A stretch of DNA of 64,000 nt, taken from positions 620,001 to 684,000 of the forward strand of contig CAWBJY010000011.1 in NCBI GenBank assembly GCA_963789215.1, read 5' to 3'. The notes under the pieces are model-generated. The model was given only the letters and a program-made list of their open reading frames with translations. It made no database searches and was not told the origin of the DNA. Positions within the stretch are counted from its first letter, which is position 1. The number at the start of each line of letters is the position of its first letter. Shown here piece by piece: positions 63,527-64,000 of the stretch. The translations under genes and the position numbers were made by a program. The DNA comes from Phormidesmis sp963789215. GTDB taxonomy: Bacteria; Cyanobacteriota; Cyanobacteriia; Phormidesmidales; Phormidesmidaceae.

Positions 63527-64000
63527 ATGGCCTTATCGCTCGATTTCCCTCAAAAGAAGCAGACTGAATCTACCCAGGATTTTCCTTTTAGGGCCATCTT
63601 TTGGATGGCTCTTTATATTCCTTTTGAAGAGTTTTTCTTAAGGTGGCTTCCAAACCCAGCGGCAGTCGCGCTTAGGTTCGTTCCAGAATTCATTCTGTAT
63701 ATACTGCTGTTTCAAGTTTGCGGACTTAAATTGCTACGCGGCCAGCCGCTCAAAAGAACGCCAATTGACTGGATAGTTCTCGCCTTTTTTGTTACGACCG
63801 CTGTCTCGATGGTCATCAACGACTCATCAATTAAAGGCAGCATCGTCAACATGAGGACGATCTGGCGATACCTTTCTGTCTTCTATGTGGTCGTGAATAT
63901 AGAAGTTTCCAGACTAGATCTGAAGCGTCTTTTAAGCGGCCTGAAAGTCGTGATGATCGCTCAAGGTCTGTTGGGATCTATCCAGTACTTTTTGCCAGAT
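63527..64000 (+). CDS. O-antigen ligase/polymerase-like membrane protein (3' end outside window)
   Basis: An ATG at 63527 opens a frame that runs to the window end (158 residues seen). It is strongly hydrophobic with several membrane segments: FRAIFWMALYIPFEEFFLRWL, FVPEFILYILLFQVCGLKLL, DWIVLAFFVTTAVSMVIN and WRYLSVFYVVVNIEV. A short loop INDSSIKGSIVNMRTIWRY precedes the fourth. This is the N-terminal topology of O-antigen ligase/Wzy-type proteins, and the locus context supports it. A TGA lies directly before the ATG, so no earlier start is possible. The catalytic periplasmic loop is not in view. Confidence 0.7.
   Translation, partial: MALSLDFPQKKQTESTQDFPFRAIFWMALYIPFEEFFLRWLPNPAAVALRFVPEFILYILLFQVCGLKLLRGQPLKRTPIDWIVLAFFVTTAVSMVINDSSIKGSIVNMRTIWRYLSVFYVVVNIEVSRLDLKRLLSGLKVVMIAQGLLGSIQYFLPD

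Noticed and set aside
63478..63530. Short start-stop frame ATG-TAG at 63517 and a frame beginning at TTG 63499 behind an AGGAGGGG
   Set aside because: Neither gives a protein with coding character; the hydrophobic frame from 63527 is clearly the real gene.

Overview
The window reads as a chromosomal segment of a filamentous-type or Leptolyngbya-like cyanobacterium. The evidence is a psbA gene (photosystem II D1), ccmP (beta-carboxysome shell), sipA, a Ycf51 protein, a DUF1995 protein, a minCDE operon, and the highly frequent HIP1 palindrome GCGATCGC inside and between genes. Species is not determined. Most of the window is ordinary core genome. There are no transposases, phage genes, rRNA operons or CRISPR arrays.

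Layout. 1-6055: end of a DUF4346 gene, then on the minus strand typA, a rarA-methyltransferase fusion and gap1. 6290-8692: a voltage-sensor-type K+ channel, a cobalamin riboswitch driving a cobaltochelatase (cbiX), and sipA. 8751-10657: two small secreted proteins and tRNA-Lys(UUU). 10981-20762: class II aldolase, a methyltransferase, argF, an SGNH-like surface protein, a histidine-kinase-like protein and ilvB. 21431-23963: FtsL-like protein plus ftsI. 24275-32892: MocR regulator, phzF, uvrA, cytosine deaminase, comF. 33510-38696: ccmP, dnaG, yraN, queA. 38843-43152: psbA, tilS and a phosphate-binding-like membrane protein with an 11-residue repeat tail. 43758-48113: minC-minD-minE and a GGDEF-EAL protein. 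48704-56137: cysteine desulfurase, DUF1995, DUF456, aminotransferase, GldA-like dehydrogenase, ycf51 and a phospholipase D-like protein with an EF-hand loop. 56696-64000: an exopolysaccharide locus (DUF1972 glycosyltransferase, Wzx flippase, Wzz/GumC, Wza, and the start of an O-antigen-ligase-like gene).

Functional links. gap1, the aldolase and ilvB belong to central carbon and branched-chain amino acid metabolism. The riboswitch closes a feedback loop in which cobalamin level controls cobalt insertion. minCDE and ftsL/ftsI serve division-site choice and septal wall synthesis. The right-hand locus builds, flips, polymerises and exports a polysaccharide.

The most unusual signals are: short tandem repeats (9-15 bp) at or just after the stop codons of many plus-strand genes; a MinE with a long acidic tail; a UvrA with an N-terminal basic tail; a PstS-like/TM/11-mer-repeat fusion; a PLD protein with a canonical EF-hand loop; and a 20-bp perfect hairpin in the polysaccharide locus. 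I found no clear new defence or mobile system.
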